From Peribacillus frigoritolerans (GTDB taxonomy: Bacteria > Bacillota > Bacilli > Bacillales > DSM-1321), in assembly GCF_001636405.1 (NCBI RefSeq), contig NZ_KV440950.1, positions 2,255,712 to 2,319,711 of the forward strand: a stretch of DNA of 64,000 nucleotides. Reading direction: 5' to 3'. This document shows positions 45,071 through 52,646 of this stretch, piece by piece. The number at the start of each line of letters is the position of its first letter. The stretch's first letter is position 1. The notes beneath the pieces were generated by a model. The model did no database searches. It was not told the origin of the DNA and saw only the letters and a list, made by a program, of their open reading frames with translations. Made by a program: the position numbers and the translations under genes.

Positions 45071-46135
45071 ATGAATAATTATCTACAGGCCATCATTCTA
45101 TATGCGATAAAAAAATTTCAAGGTGAGCGCTCCATTTATGCTATATACCATATGCTGCAGGGTAAGAAATCGTCACAAACCATCCAAGATGCCCACTTAT
45201 TCGGGTTAACGGATATTTTTGGGACAATACCTCGATTTACCCGTCAGCAATTAAATAAAAACATTGAACATTCACTTAAGCATGGCTTAATTAATTTAAC
45301 GGATAAAACGGATGCATATGAAATTAGTTTGCAAGGTGAACGAATGTTGGACGATTACTTTAAAAATAATCCTTTTCCGGAGTATTTAAATGGTTGGAAG
45401 TATCACAATATCACCCCTGTTTTCTGGGGAAGGTTAAACTTACTTATTCAAACCATATCCCATATTGTCCACAATGAAAGACGTTTTTATCCGATACAAC
45501 GAAATCCCAAAATCCAATTCTTCGTAAAGGAATTTTTACATGCCAACCGTCAGGATCGAGCGTTGATTGCCCAACATCTATATGATGAACTGGTATCCCT
45601 TTTAGAAAATCAAAGTGATATGAAACGAGACATTTTCATTTTGAAATTGACCGGGATAAACAGGATTGGTCTTACGTTTGAACAGATTGCAAAAAGGAAA
45701 AATGCGGAAGAAGAGTATGTTCGCTATACATTCCTTGACTCATTGCATCAAATGCTTGCAGAAATGGAAACGGGTGGTGATTACCCTCTCTTATCCTCAT
45801 TAACCAATGATTGGAAAAGAAGTGGTAATCCTCATTTGACACAATCTACAAAGACTACTTTACGATACATCCAGGAAGGGAAAAACCTCGGTGAAATAGC
45901 TGAAATCCGCAGATTGAAAGTCAACACCATCGAAGATCACCTCGTAGAAATTGTTTTATCGGAAAAAGATTTTCCGATTTCCGATTATGTGACGATCGAG
46001 GATGAGAGGGAAATTGCTGAAGCGATTGAGGAACTTGGTACAAAAAAGCTTAAAGCTATCAAGCAGATGGTCGATAATAAACAAATAAGCTTTTTCCAAA
46101 TAAGACTTGTACTTGCGAAAATAGGTGAGAGATGA
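45071..46135 (+). CDS. ypbB: YpbB, helix-turn-helix protein paired with RecQ
   Basis: A 354-residue soluble protein of the YpbB family with a C-terminal helix-turn-helix domain (YIQEGKNLGEIAEIRRLKVNT, EDHLVEIVLS). This region resembles HRDC-linked HTH segments of RecQ helicases, so it may supply a DNA-binding function to the HRDC-less RecQ next door. ATG 45071 follows AAGGATGTGAG; GTG 45062 overlaps this site. The stop overlaps the recQ start (ATGATGA), and the pair is conserved in Bacillus. Confidence 0.85.
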   Translation: MNNYLQAIILYAIKKFQGERSIYAIYHMLQGKKSSQTIQDAHLFGLTDIFGTIPRFTRQQLNKNIEHSLKHGLINLTDKTDAYEISLQGERMLDDYFKNNPFPEYLNGWKYHNITPVFWGRLNLLIQTISHIVHNERRFYPIQRNPKIQFFVKEFLHANRQDRALIAQHLYDELVSLLENQSDMKRDIFILKLTGINRIGLTFEQIAKRKNAEEEYVRYTFLDSLHQMLAEMETGGDYPLLSSLTNDWKRSGNPHLTQSTKTTLRYIQEGKNLGEIAEIRRLKVNTIEDHLVEIVLSEKDFPISDYVTIEDEREIAEAIEELGTKKLKAIKQMVDNKQISFFQIRLVLAKIGER

Positions 46136-47640
46136 TGAACATGGAACGAGTCCTCAAAGAAAAATTCGGTTTTGATGAATTCCGTCCTGGACAGAAGGAA
46201 GTGGTTGAATCATTGATGTCCGGCCGTCATACATTAGCGATGCTCCCAACCGGGTCAGGTAAATCATTATGTTATCAGCTGCCGGCTTATCTGGTAAATA
46301 AGACTGTCATAATTGTCTCCCCGTTATTATCTTTAATGCAGGATCAAGCGGATCAGCTGAAGATGAGCGGCGAAAAAAGTGTATTGACCCTCAACTCTTT
46401 TTTGACGCTTAATCAAAAAAGGAAAGCTTTCGATAGGTTACATAGTTATCGATTTATCTTTTTATCTCCTGAAATGCTGAGCATCGATGGTGTGATAAAA
46501 TCCTTGAAATCCATAGAAATAGGTTTGTTCGTCATAGACGAAGCACACTGCATTTCACAATGGGGGTACGATTTCCGTCCAGATTATTTGAATTTAGGAG
46601 AAGTGAGGCGTGAACTGAATAATCCGTTGACGCTTGCCCTGACGGCAACTGCAACCGATGAGGTCCGGAGGGACATCGTTGTTAAACTTAACATTGGGCA
46701 GACCGAGGAAATGGTCTCATCCGTTGATCGTGAGAATATTGCCATTATTATCGAGCGAATGTTCAGCTACGATGAGAAGCTAGCCCGTGTGCTGGAGCTT
46801 GTCAGGAAATTTACCGGAAGCGGAATTATTTATTTTTCCTCTAAAAAAGTGGCGGAATCAGTCGCTGGGTTTTTACAGGATAACGGGATCGATAGTGTCA
46901 ATTATTATCACGGTGGAATGGAGCAGGAACAAAGGATGCTCATTCAGCAGCAATTCATTTCCGGCCAGTTGAAAATCATATGCGCAACAAGTGCTTTTGG
47001 AATGGGTGTGAATAAATCGGATGTCAGATATGTTATCCATTATCATATCCCGTCCACGATGGAAGCATATCTTCAGGAGATTGGCAGGGCGGGGCGAGAC
47101 CGGAAACAAAGTGTGGCTGTCTTATTATATAGCGAAGGGGATGAAGGGCTTCCCCTTCATTTGATGGAGCAACAGTTGCCTACGGATTCGCAAATCGATG
47201 GTGTATGTTCTTTCCTTAATGAATCACAAAAGAATCTGGCTAGTTTGACCCCCTCAGAAAAAGAGCAGCTGTCGCAATCCTTTTCGTTGAACGAAATCCA
47301 GCTCCGTTTTTTTACCCAGTTTATTATGGGCAATAACCAGGATCAAGTGGCAGAGATGAAAGAGTATTGTCAAAAGAGGAAAACCAGTAATCAAGAAAAG
47401 CTGCATAAATTCCTTCACTGGATATATGCACAGAAATGTCGCCGTTCAGGGATACTGGACTATTTTGGAGAAAAGCATCGGGAAGCGAACCCCATCTGCT
47501 GTGATATCTGTGGGATGGATGCCGAAAAAATGGCTGATGTATGGCCGGAAGTAAAGGTGGATCCGGCTAATTCCTTTTCAACTTGGAAAAAGGAATTGGC
47601 TTATATCTTACTAAAGAAGGAAAATGGCAATGAAAAATAA
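46132..47640 (+). CDS. recQ: ATP-dependent DNA helicase RecQ (RecS type)
   Basis: A 502-residue superfamily-2 3'-5' helicase. Motif I MLPTGSGKSLCYQLP, motif II VIDEAHCISQWGYDFR, TATATDEVR and motif VI EIGRAGRDRK are present, followed by a RecQ zinc-binding domain (CRRSGILDYFGE, CCDICGM). No HRDC domain is present, matching the short B. subtilis RecS/YpbC. It functions in recombination repair at stalled forks. Starts at 46132, 46135 and 46141 are all possible after AGGTGAG. The end overlaps the CPBP gene. Confidence 0.9.
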   Translation: MMNMERVLKEKFGFDEFRPGQKEVVESLMSGRHTLAMLPTGSGKSLCYQLPAYLVNKTVIIVSPLLSLMQDQADQLKMSGEKSVLTLNSFLTLNQKRKAFDRLHSYRFIFLSPEMLSIDGVIKSLKSIEIGLFVIDEAHCISQWGYDFRPDYLNLGEVRRELNNPLTLALTATATDEVRRDIVVKLNIGQTEEMVSSVDRENIAIIIERMFSYDEKLARVLELVRKFTGSGIIYFSSKKVAESVAGFLQDNGIDSVNYYHGGMEQEQRMLIQQQFISGQLKIICATSAFGMGVNKSDVRYVIHYHIPSTMEAYLQEIGRAGRDRKQSVAVLLYSEGDEGLPLHLMEQQLPTDSQIDGVCSFLNESQKNLASLTPSEKEQLSQSFSLNEIQLRFFTQFIMGNNQDQVAEMKEYCQKRKTSNQEKLHKFLHWIYAQKCRRSGILDYFGEKHREANPICCDICGMDAEKMADVWPEVKVDPANSFSTWKKELAYILLKKENGNEK

Positions 47641-48256
47641 GCAAGCTGAATTAATTAAACAACTTACAGATAGACAGTTGCTATATAATTTGTTTCTTAC
47701 ACAAATTATTCTCTTAACGTTAGCCATCTTTTTAGGTATTATTTTATTTAAAGACCGTTCTGCTTTTTTCGACTTATTTATCTTTAATGACCTGAACATT
47801 TTGCTGATTGGTGTTCCTTCTGGAGTCATTGTCGTGTTAATTGACATATTGCTTATGAAAGTGACACCATCTTCCTATCAGGATGATGGCGGTATTAACG
47901 AACGCATTTTCAGTAATTTGTCATACCCGATGATATTTGTCGTAGCTTTGGTGGTAGCGATAAGTGAAGAAGTATTATTCCGTGGAGTGTTGCAAACACA
48001 TTTTGGTTTGCTTCTTACGAGCCTCATTTTTGCAGCCGTTCATTATCGTTACCTTTTTAATTGGTTTTTATTTTTAAATGTATTGGTTTTGAGCTTCTTT
48101 ATCGGGTTTCTATTTGAAATAACTAATAATATCATCGTGACGATAACGGCCCACTTTTTGATTGACTTTATCCTTGGTATTTTAATCAGGAACAAAAAGC
48201 AAAGAGGGTTTAGCAAGAAAGGGGGTGACTTGAATGAGCCGGGTGCAAAAGAATGA
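47630..48256 (+). CDS. ypbD: CPBP-family intramembrane protease YpbD
   Basis: A 208-residue polytopic membrane protein of the CPBP (CAAX-like/Abi) family. The metal/catalytic motifs are SEEVLFRGVLQ (about 121-131), FAAVHYRYLF (about 144) and HFLIDFILG (about 184). About six membrane helices. Its substrate is unknown; relatives cleave within membranes or act as self-immunity factors. ATG 47630 is 9 bases from AAGAAGG; ATG 47624 is also possible. It overlaps recQ and then ypbE, forming a four-gene unit from ypbB. Confidence 0.85.
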   Translation: MKNKQAELIKQLTDRQLLYNLFLTQIILLTLAIFLGIILFKDRSAFFDLFIFNDLNILLIGVPSGVIVVLIDILLMKVTPSSYQDDGGINERIFSNLSYPMIFVVALVVAISEEVLFRGVLQTHFGLLLTSLIFAAVHYRYLFNWFLFLNVLVLSFFIGFLFEITNNIIVTITAHFLIDFILGILIRNKKQRGFSKKGGDLNEPGAKE

Positions 48257-49022
48257 AAAAGAAAATGATCAGGCTGGTGAACTTCGTTCGCGAATTGAAC
48301 GCCAGAAGGCTAAGTCATCATTGCCCAAACGGAGCAAAGTCCACCAGAATAAAAAGAAAAAAAGTAAAGTGAAGATTAAACTTCCAATGATACAATTATT
48401 AGCGTTATTTTTCATTTTGCTTCCAATTGGATTTTACAGCCTTTATACATATTTTCAGGATAGGCCTTTACCTGTTACTAAAAGTGACCAAGTCGTCTTA
48501 AAAGAGGAAGATAAAGAATCGATTCCAACTACAGCAACGGCAGAGGACATAAAGGAAAAAGAGTCGGCAAAGGCTGAAGCGGAGAAAGAAAAAGAAGAAG
48601 CTGAGGCTAAGGCTAAAGCCAAAGCGCAGCAGGAAGCTAAGGAAAAAGCCAAGGCACAGCAAGAAGCAGAGGAAAAGGCTAAAGTGCAGCGAGAAGCTGA
48701 GGCTAAAGCCAAGGCGCAGCAAGAAGCAGAGGAAAAGGCCAAAGCGCAGCAAGAAGCAGAGGAAAAGGCCAAAGCACAGCAAGAAGCTGAGGAAAAGGCA
48801 AAGAAAGCAGCAGCAGAAAAGAAAAATGTACAAGCCGCTAAACCGGATAAAGAGGGATACAAAGTTGTCTTACATACTGTTCAAGGTGAAGAAACATTAT
48901 TTCGAATTTCCATGAATTACTACAAATCACAGGAAGGGATTGCTCTGATCAGGGAGTGGAATGGGCTGAATGGCAATGAAATTTCCAAAGGTCAGGTATT
49001 GAAAATTCCAATCAAGAAATAA
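48234..49022 (+). CDS. ypbE: YpbE, membrane-anchored LysM protein with long charged repeats
   Basis: A 262-residue protein: basic cytosolic head (1-50), one membrane helix (about 51-73), an extracytoplasmic Ala/Glu/Lys/Gln-rich region (about 105-205) with a ten-residue period (KAKAQQEAEE) and a C-terminal LysM domain (HTVQGEETLFRISMNYY ... GQVLKIPIKK) that should bind peptidoglycan. The repeat probably forms a long rigid helix that spans the wall space. GAAAGGGGGTG precedes the ATG, which overlaps ypbD by 23 bases. Its function is unknown. Confidence 0.85.
   Translation: MSRVQKNEKENDQAGELRSRIERQKAKSSLPKRSKVHQNKKKKSKVKIKLPMIQLLALFFILLPIGFYSLYTYFQDRPLPVTKSDQVVLKEEDKESIPTTATAEDIKEKESAKAEAEKEKEEAEAKAKAKAQQEAKEKAKAQQEAEEKAKVQREAEAKAKAQQEAEEKAKAQQEAEEKAKAQQEAEEKAKKAAAEKKNVQAAKPDKEGYKVVLHTVQGEETLFRISMNYYKSQEGIALIREWNGLNGNEISKGQVLKIPIKK
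48601..48800 (+). repeat. In-frame 30-bp tandem repeats in ypbE
   Basis: About six imperfect units of the pattern AAAGCGCAGCAAGAAGCAGA plus GGAAAAGGCC, in phase with codons. Neighbouring units at about 48690-48790 are almost identical, so copy number may vary by slippage. Confidence 0.75.
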
Positions 49023-49068
49023 TGATGGCACCTTTAGAAAAAATCAAGTTTTTAAATCCTTCCATTTC

Positions 49069-49102
49069 AAAACAAAAAAGACTTTAGGCAAAAGGAGTTC
49101 TA
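49069..49102 (+). repeat. Left module of palindrome copy 3
   Basis: Same module as 15310-15343 (AAAACAAAAAAGACT, then TAGGCAAAAGGAGT), 18 bases before copy 3. Confidence 0.65.
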
Positions 49103-49120
49103 CCTTAATGTTAAAACAAA

Positions 49121-49181
49121 GTTGATTGGGGCGGGTGTTCGAGACGCCTGCGGAAAGCGAGTGCCTGAAGTGAAAATCAAC
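49121..49181. repeat. GC-rich intergenic palindrome, copy 3 (deleted)
   Basis: A 61-base version with ends GTTGATT (49121-49127) and AATCAAC (49175-49181). It keeps GCGGGTGTTCGAGAC on the left and GCGGAAAGCGAGTGCC on the right but lacks the central 60 or so bases of copy 1. Confidence 0.75.
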
Positions 49182-49214
49182 ATTCAAATTTTAAAAACCT
49201 AAAACGCCAGTCTG

Positions 49215-49243
49215 ACCCTGTCTTTATAGGCAGGGTATTTTTA
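49215..49243 (+). terminator. Terminator downstream of ypbE
   Basis: ACCCTG/CAGGGT stem (49215-49236) followed by ATTTTTA. It may end the ypbB-recQ-ypbD-ypbE unit. The remainder of 49023-49349 holds palindrome copy 3 and nothing else recognised. Confidence 0.6.
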
Positions 49244-49349
49244 ATATTGTTCAACTTGGTTAAGTATGATGGCCATCGTGACAGGTACATTATCATTTTT
49301 TCCTCTACTCTTTCATATCATGATTTGAAAGAGCAGAGGAGGAAATGCG

Positions 49350-49808
49350 ATGGAATCGACAATCATTTTACTGGATGAGAAAACGGATCAAGCAACAAAA
49401 CAAATGCTGCAAAATGTCGTGGATCGGAAGAAAAAATTCGAGGCACTTAAAAAGAAGCACCTTCAAAGCTTATGGGCAACCATGATTGTTGCTGTCCTTT
49501 TTATGATTTATCTTTATTTTTATATCGTTGTACCTTATTCCTATTCCTTTTTCAGTATGTTTAGTGTTTTCGTCGACCATTTTAGCCATTTCCTTTTTTT
49601 GGCGGCAGCGATTGGTCTATATGGATATATGGTTTTAATTAAAAAAAAGCTAGATAAAGCTGAAAAGGAGTTTCAACTGCTACGCTGTGAAATCATTAAT
49701 AAAAGTAAGCAATTGTGGGAAAAAGAGGAAGAATGGAAAAATCGCCATAAGGTTTTTGAAATGATGAAGAAGAATTATGATATTAACTTATATCATGAAA
49801 ATAAATGA
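49350..49808 (+). CDS. ypbF: YpbF membrane protein (DUF2663)
   Basis: A 152-residue protein with two membrane helices (about 41-66 and 77-98) separated by a short aromatic loop, then a charged C-terminal coiled region (KKKLDKAEKEFQLLRCEI, EEEWKNRHKVFEMMKK). It matches YpbF/DUF2663, of unknown function, conserved at this place in Bacillus. AGGAGGAAATGCG precedes the ATG. Probably its own transcription unit. Confidence 0.8.
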   Translation: MESTIILLDEKTDQATKQMLQNVVDRKKKFEALKKKHLQSLWATMIVAVLFMIYLYFYIVVPYSYSFFSMFSVFVDHFSHFLFLAAAIGLYGYMVLIKKKLDKAEKEFQLLRCEIINKSKQLWEKEEEWKNRHKVFEMMKKNYDINLYHENK

Positions 49809-49899
49809 TGATCGCGTTAAATCATATTTAATTGCGGGTAATACCGTTTTATGGTTATATGAAAGTACGTTTGGATAAGGATGGAAAGAAGGTTTAACG

Positions 49900-50718
49900 A
49901 TGATGTTATGGTTATCTGGATTATTTTTAATCATCATCCTGCTGTCATTTGCCATGATCTTTTACATGTGGCGTACGGCTATGCAAGATAGGGTGATTTC
50001 TCAAGACCTATATTTCAAAGACTTTCCTGAAGGCTTTGGCGATGTGCGGATTTTTTTTATATCCGATCTTCATCGGCGTATCGTTGCGGATAAATTGATT
50101 GAGGAAACACGTGACAAGGCAGATTTGGTGATAATCGGCGGTGACATTAGGGAAAGAGGGGTTCCCTTAGAACGTGTGGAAAAAAATATATTGAAATTAA
50201 AAGAACTTGCTCCCCTTTATTTTGTTTGGGGTAATAATGATTATGAAGGAGACTTCCATGAACTGGATGCGGCTCTTTTGAAACATGGGGTGAAGATCCT
50301 TGATAATACAGCTGTTTCTTTTGAGTCTCAGAATGGCAGCAAAATCGCTCTTCTGGGCATTGATGATATATCGGAAGAACGTGATAGGCTTGACCTTGCC
50401 CTGTCGGATTGCGGGAATGAAGATTTCCGGATTTTGGTGAGCCATAATCCATTGGTCAAGAAACAGTTGACTCCGGAACACCATATTAGTCTTGTCCTGT
50501 CAGGTCACACCCATGGCGGGCAGATTCGGATATTCGGATTCGGGCCCTATCAGATCGGAAGCGTTAAAAAAGAGGGGGACTGTATATATATGACGAGTAA
50601 TGGCTATGGGACAAGCGCAGTGCCTTTAAGGCTTGAAGCTAAGCCTGAAACGCACCTCTTCACCCTGAAAAGGGGGACAGACACCGAAATAGGCGAAGCT
50701 GTGGAAAAAACCTATTAG
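49900..50718 (+). CDS. ypbG: Membrane-anchored metallophosphoesterase YpbG
   Basis: A 272-residue calcineurin-like phosphoesterase. An N-terminal anchor helix (4-24) precedes the dinuclear metal site motifs FISDLHRR, IIGGDIRERG, VWGNNDYEG, SHNPL and LSGHTHGGQIRI. The last motif is typical of YkuE-type enzymes that act on lipid or nucleotide phosphates. Substrate unknown. GAAAGAAGG precedes the ATG. It lies between ypbF and the B12-regulator gene. Confidence 0.88.
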   Translation: MMLWLSGLFLIIILLSFAMIFYMWRTAMQDRVISQDLYFKDFPEGFGDVRIFFISDLHRRIVADKLIEETRDKADLVIIGGDIRERGVPLERVEKNILKLKELAPLYFVWGNNDYEGDFHELDAALLKHGVKILDNTAVSFESQNGSKIALLGIDDISEERDRLDLALSDCGNEDFRILVSHNPLVKKQLTPEHHISLVLSGHTHGGQIRIFGFGPYQIGSVKKEGDCIYMTSNGYGTSAVPLRLEAKPETHLFTLKRGTDTEIGEAVEKTY

Positions 50719-50745
50719 GCTGCTTTTAAGCGAGCATACCGGGAT

Positions 50746-50774
50746 TTTACAGACCTTGAAAAATCCACTATAAT
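50746..50774 (+). promoter_or_regulatory. Promoter of the B12-dependent regulator
   Basis: TTTACA (50746-50751), a 17-base spacer and a consensus TATAAT (50769-50774). Confidence 0.7.
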
Positions 50775-50816
50775 TTCATCAAATGATCGTACAATTATTG
50801 GAGGCCTTGTAAAACC

Positions 50817-51710
50817 ATGCAAGAAGGTAAATATAATATAAAGGCAGTTTCAAAGCTGCTGGACATTCAGTCGGGAACCCTTAGGGCTTGGGAAAGGCGC
50901 TATAAATTTATCGAACCTGTAAGGAATGAATCGGGGCACCGGCTGTATACTGAAAAACATCTGCAAATCCTTAAGTGGCTCATTACTAAAACAAAGCAAG
51001 GTTTTACAATAAGCCAAGCCGTTTCACTTCTCGAAAGTACAGGCACCCTAGCGCCTGGAGTTCCTGAAACGAACCGTAAGGATGAACAAGCGATTAAGTT
51101 ATCGGATGAATTAATCGAAGCTCTATTGAATTTCAATGAAAATAAAGCCCATATGCTGATAAGCCGAGCATTCAGTATGTATACAATCGAACAAACCATA
51201 GTGGATGTACTCGGTTCAATAATGGTTCAGATTGGGGATAAGTGGGAAAGGGGAGAAATTACTTCCGCTCATGAACACTTTTCGTCGAACATAATAAAAT
51301 CCAGGATCAGTTCGGTTATGCATACAATTCCGACTAATGGTTTTCTTCCGAAAGCCCTTACCGTTTGCGCTCCCGGTGAAAAACATGAATTTGGACTATT
51401 GATCTTCACCATTTTTTTGAAGCGGAAAGGGTATGAAACCATTTATTTAGGAGAATCCATTGCTGATAAGGACCTTTTCACCGTTTTAAACATCATTAAG
51501 CCCTCTTACCTATTCATGTCATGTTCACTGAAAGAGAATCTTGGTGGAACATTTAAGCTGGTTGAAGCGTTAATAAAGGATTTTCCGGATTTGAAGGTGG
51601 GTCTTGGCGGTGCGGCTTTGAGCCTTATTTCTGAAGAAGACCGAACTGCCTTCAGCGGAGTCTTAATGGGGGACACGCAATCGAAATGGGAGGAGTGGCT
51701 TAAAGGTTAG
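50817..51710 (+). CDS. CarH/LitR-like MerR regulator with B12 photoreceptor domain
   Basis: A 297-residue regulator. Residues 6-75 form a MerR winged helix (AVSKLLDIQSGTLRAWERRY, GHRLYTEKHL). Residues 95-175 form the four-helix cap with the Trp143-x9-Glu153-His154 motif that marks light-sensing CarH proteins. The Rossmann-type cobalamin domain has the E-x-H-x-x-G motif with His190 as lower axial ligand. In CarH/LitR, dark adenosylcobalamin-bound tetramers repress and light disassembles them. It has its own promoter and GGAGG 12 bases before the ATG. No carotenoid genes are in the window, so its targets are unknown. It is inserted between ypbG and ypbH relative to B. subtilis. Confidence 0.85.
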   Translation: MQEGKYNIKAVSKLLDIQSGTLRAWERRYKFIEPVRNESGHRLYTEKHLQILKWLITKTKQGFTISQAVSLLESTGTLAPGVPETNRKDEQAIKLSDELIEALLNFNENKAHMLISRAFSMYTIEQTIVDVLGSIMVQIGDKWERGEITSAHEHFSSNIIKSRISSVMHTIPTNGFLPKALTVCAPGEKHEFGLLIFTIFLKRKGYETIYLGESIADKDLFTVLNIIKPSYLFMSCSLKENLGGTFKLVEALIKDFPDLKVGLGGAALSLISEEDRTAFSGVLMGDTQSKWEEWLKG

Positions 51711-51801
51711 CGACGGCCTTATTAGGAGAAATAATGGATATGCACTCTAAGACCAAGGCTTCATATGATGTATGAAGATGGTAACCAGGGGGCATTTTTT
51801 T

Positions 51802-52377
51802 ATGAAGCTGGAACGATTAACTAATAATAAAATCAAGATTTTTTTGACCCTTGATGATTTAATTGATAGAGGCATAACGAAAGAAGATATTTTAGGGAAT
51901 TCCTTAAAGGTCCACAAGCTATTTCAGGATATGGTCGAAGAAGCGTGCGAAGAACTCAGCTTTAAAATGAGTGGCTCCATTGCAATCGAAATTTTCTCCT
52001 TGCCTGCACAAGGGTTGATAATCATTGTGACAAAGGAAGAAGAGGAACTATTGGCAGACGAAGAGGAATTTTTGGATTTACAGGTGAAAATTGATGATTT
52101 CCCCCATATTCTTTATGTTTTCGATGACTTTGAAGATATCGTCCAATTATCTCATAGATTATCTTTTCAAGGTTTGCTTAAAAGTACCCTTTATCATTTT
52201 GAGGGTAGATACTATTTACTTATCGAAAATGTTAAAGACACGACATATGACACGGTCATATCTCTAGCGGCTGAGTATGGTCATGCATCTACATTGACAC
52301 TCAGCCGCATCGATGAATATGGAACATGTATAATCGAAAATGAAGCGATACATGTTTTGCTCAAACATTTTAGCTGA
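51802..52377 (+). CDS. ypbH: MecA-paralogue adaptor YpbH (MecB)
   Basis: A 191-residue MecA-family adaptor for the ClpC protease. The N-terminal MKLERLTNNKIKIFLTLDDL substrate-binding region and C-terminal ClpC-binding domain (DFPHILYVFDDFEDIVQLSHRL, YYLLIEN) are present. In B. subtilis YpbH affects competence and sporulation. ATG 51802 is 9 bases after AGGGGGC; earlier in-frame codons lack a site. It is followed by a terminator and gudB. Confidence 0.88.
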   Translation: MKLERLTNNKIKIFLTLDDLIDRGITKEDILGNSLKVHKLFQDMVEEACEELSFKMSGSIAIEIFSLPAQGLIIIVTKEEEELLADEEEFLDLQVKIDDFPHILYVFDDFEDIVQLSHRLSFQGLLKSTLYHFEGRYYLLIENVKDTTYDTVISLAAEYGHASTLTLSRIDEYGTCIIENEAIHVLLKHFS

Positions 52378-52394
52378 TGTAAAACAAAGAAGAC

Positions 52395-52438
52395 AAGGCA
52401 GCCGCATTTCGGTAAAAAAATGCGGTTTGCCTTTTTTT
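52395..52438 (+). terminator. Terminator of ypbH
   Basis: AAGGCA-CCGCATTT/AAATGCGG-TTGCCTT stem followed by T7. Confidence 0.85.
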
Positions 52439-52549
52439 ATGTCAACTTTCGGCCGAACAAGATATACGGTAAAAGAGTAAGAAAGCAGTTGATATGATAA
52501 CGTTTTCATTTTTAGAATATTTCCAACTTTTAATTTCCCGTTTTTACTC

Positions 52550-52577
52550 TTGCATAAATGTAACGAAGGTGTATACT
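52550..52577 (+). promoter_or_regulatory. Promoter of gudB
   Basis: TTGCAT (52550-52555), a 16-base spacer and TATACT (52572-52577). Confidence 0.65.
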
Positions 52578-52646
52578 AGCCATGAAGAGGACTATTTGTA
52601 CATTATAATATTATATATGGATGAGATATTCTAGGAGGTACTTTTA

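Noticed and set aside
48601-48800. CRISPR-like array
   Set aside because: The 30-bp units are contiguous, lack spacers and are in frame within ypbE.
48455-48862. Cys/Ser/Phe-rich frames antisense to ypbE
   Set aside because: They are a by-product of the GAA/GCA-rich repeats on the coding strand.
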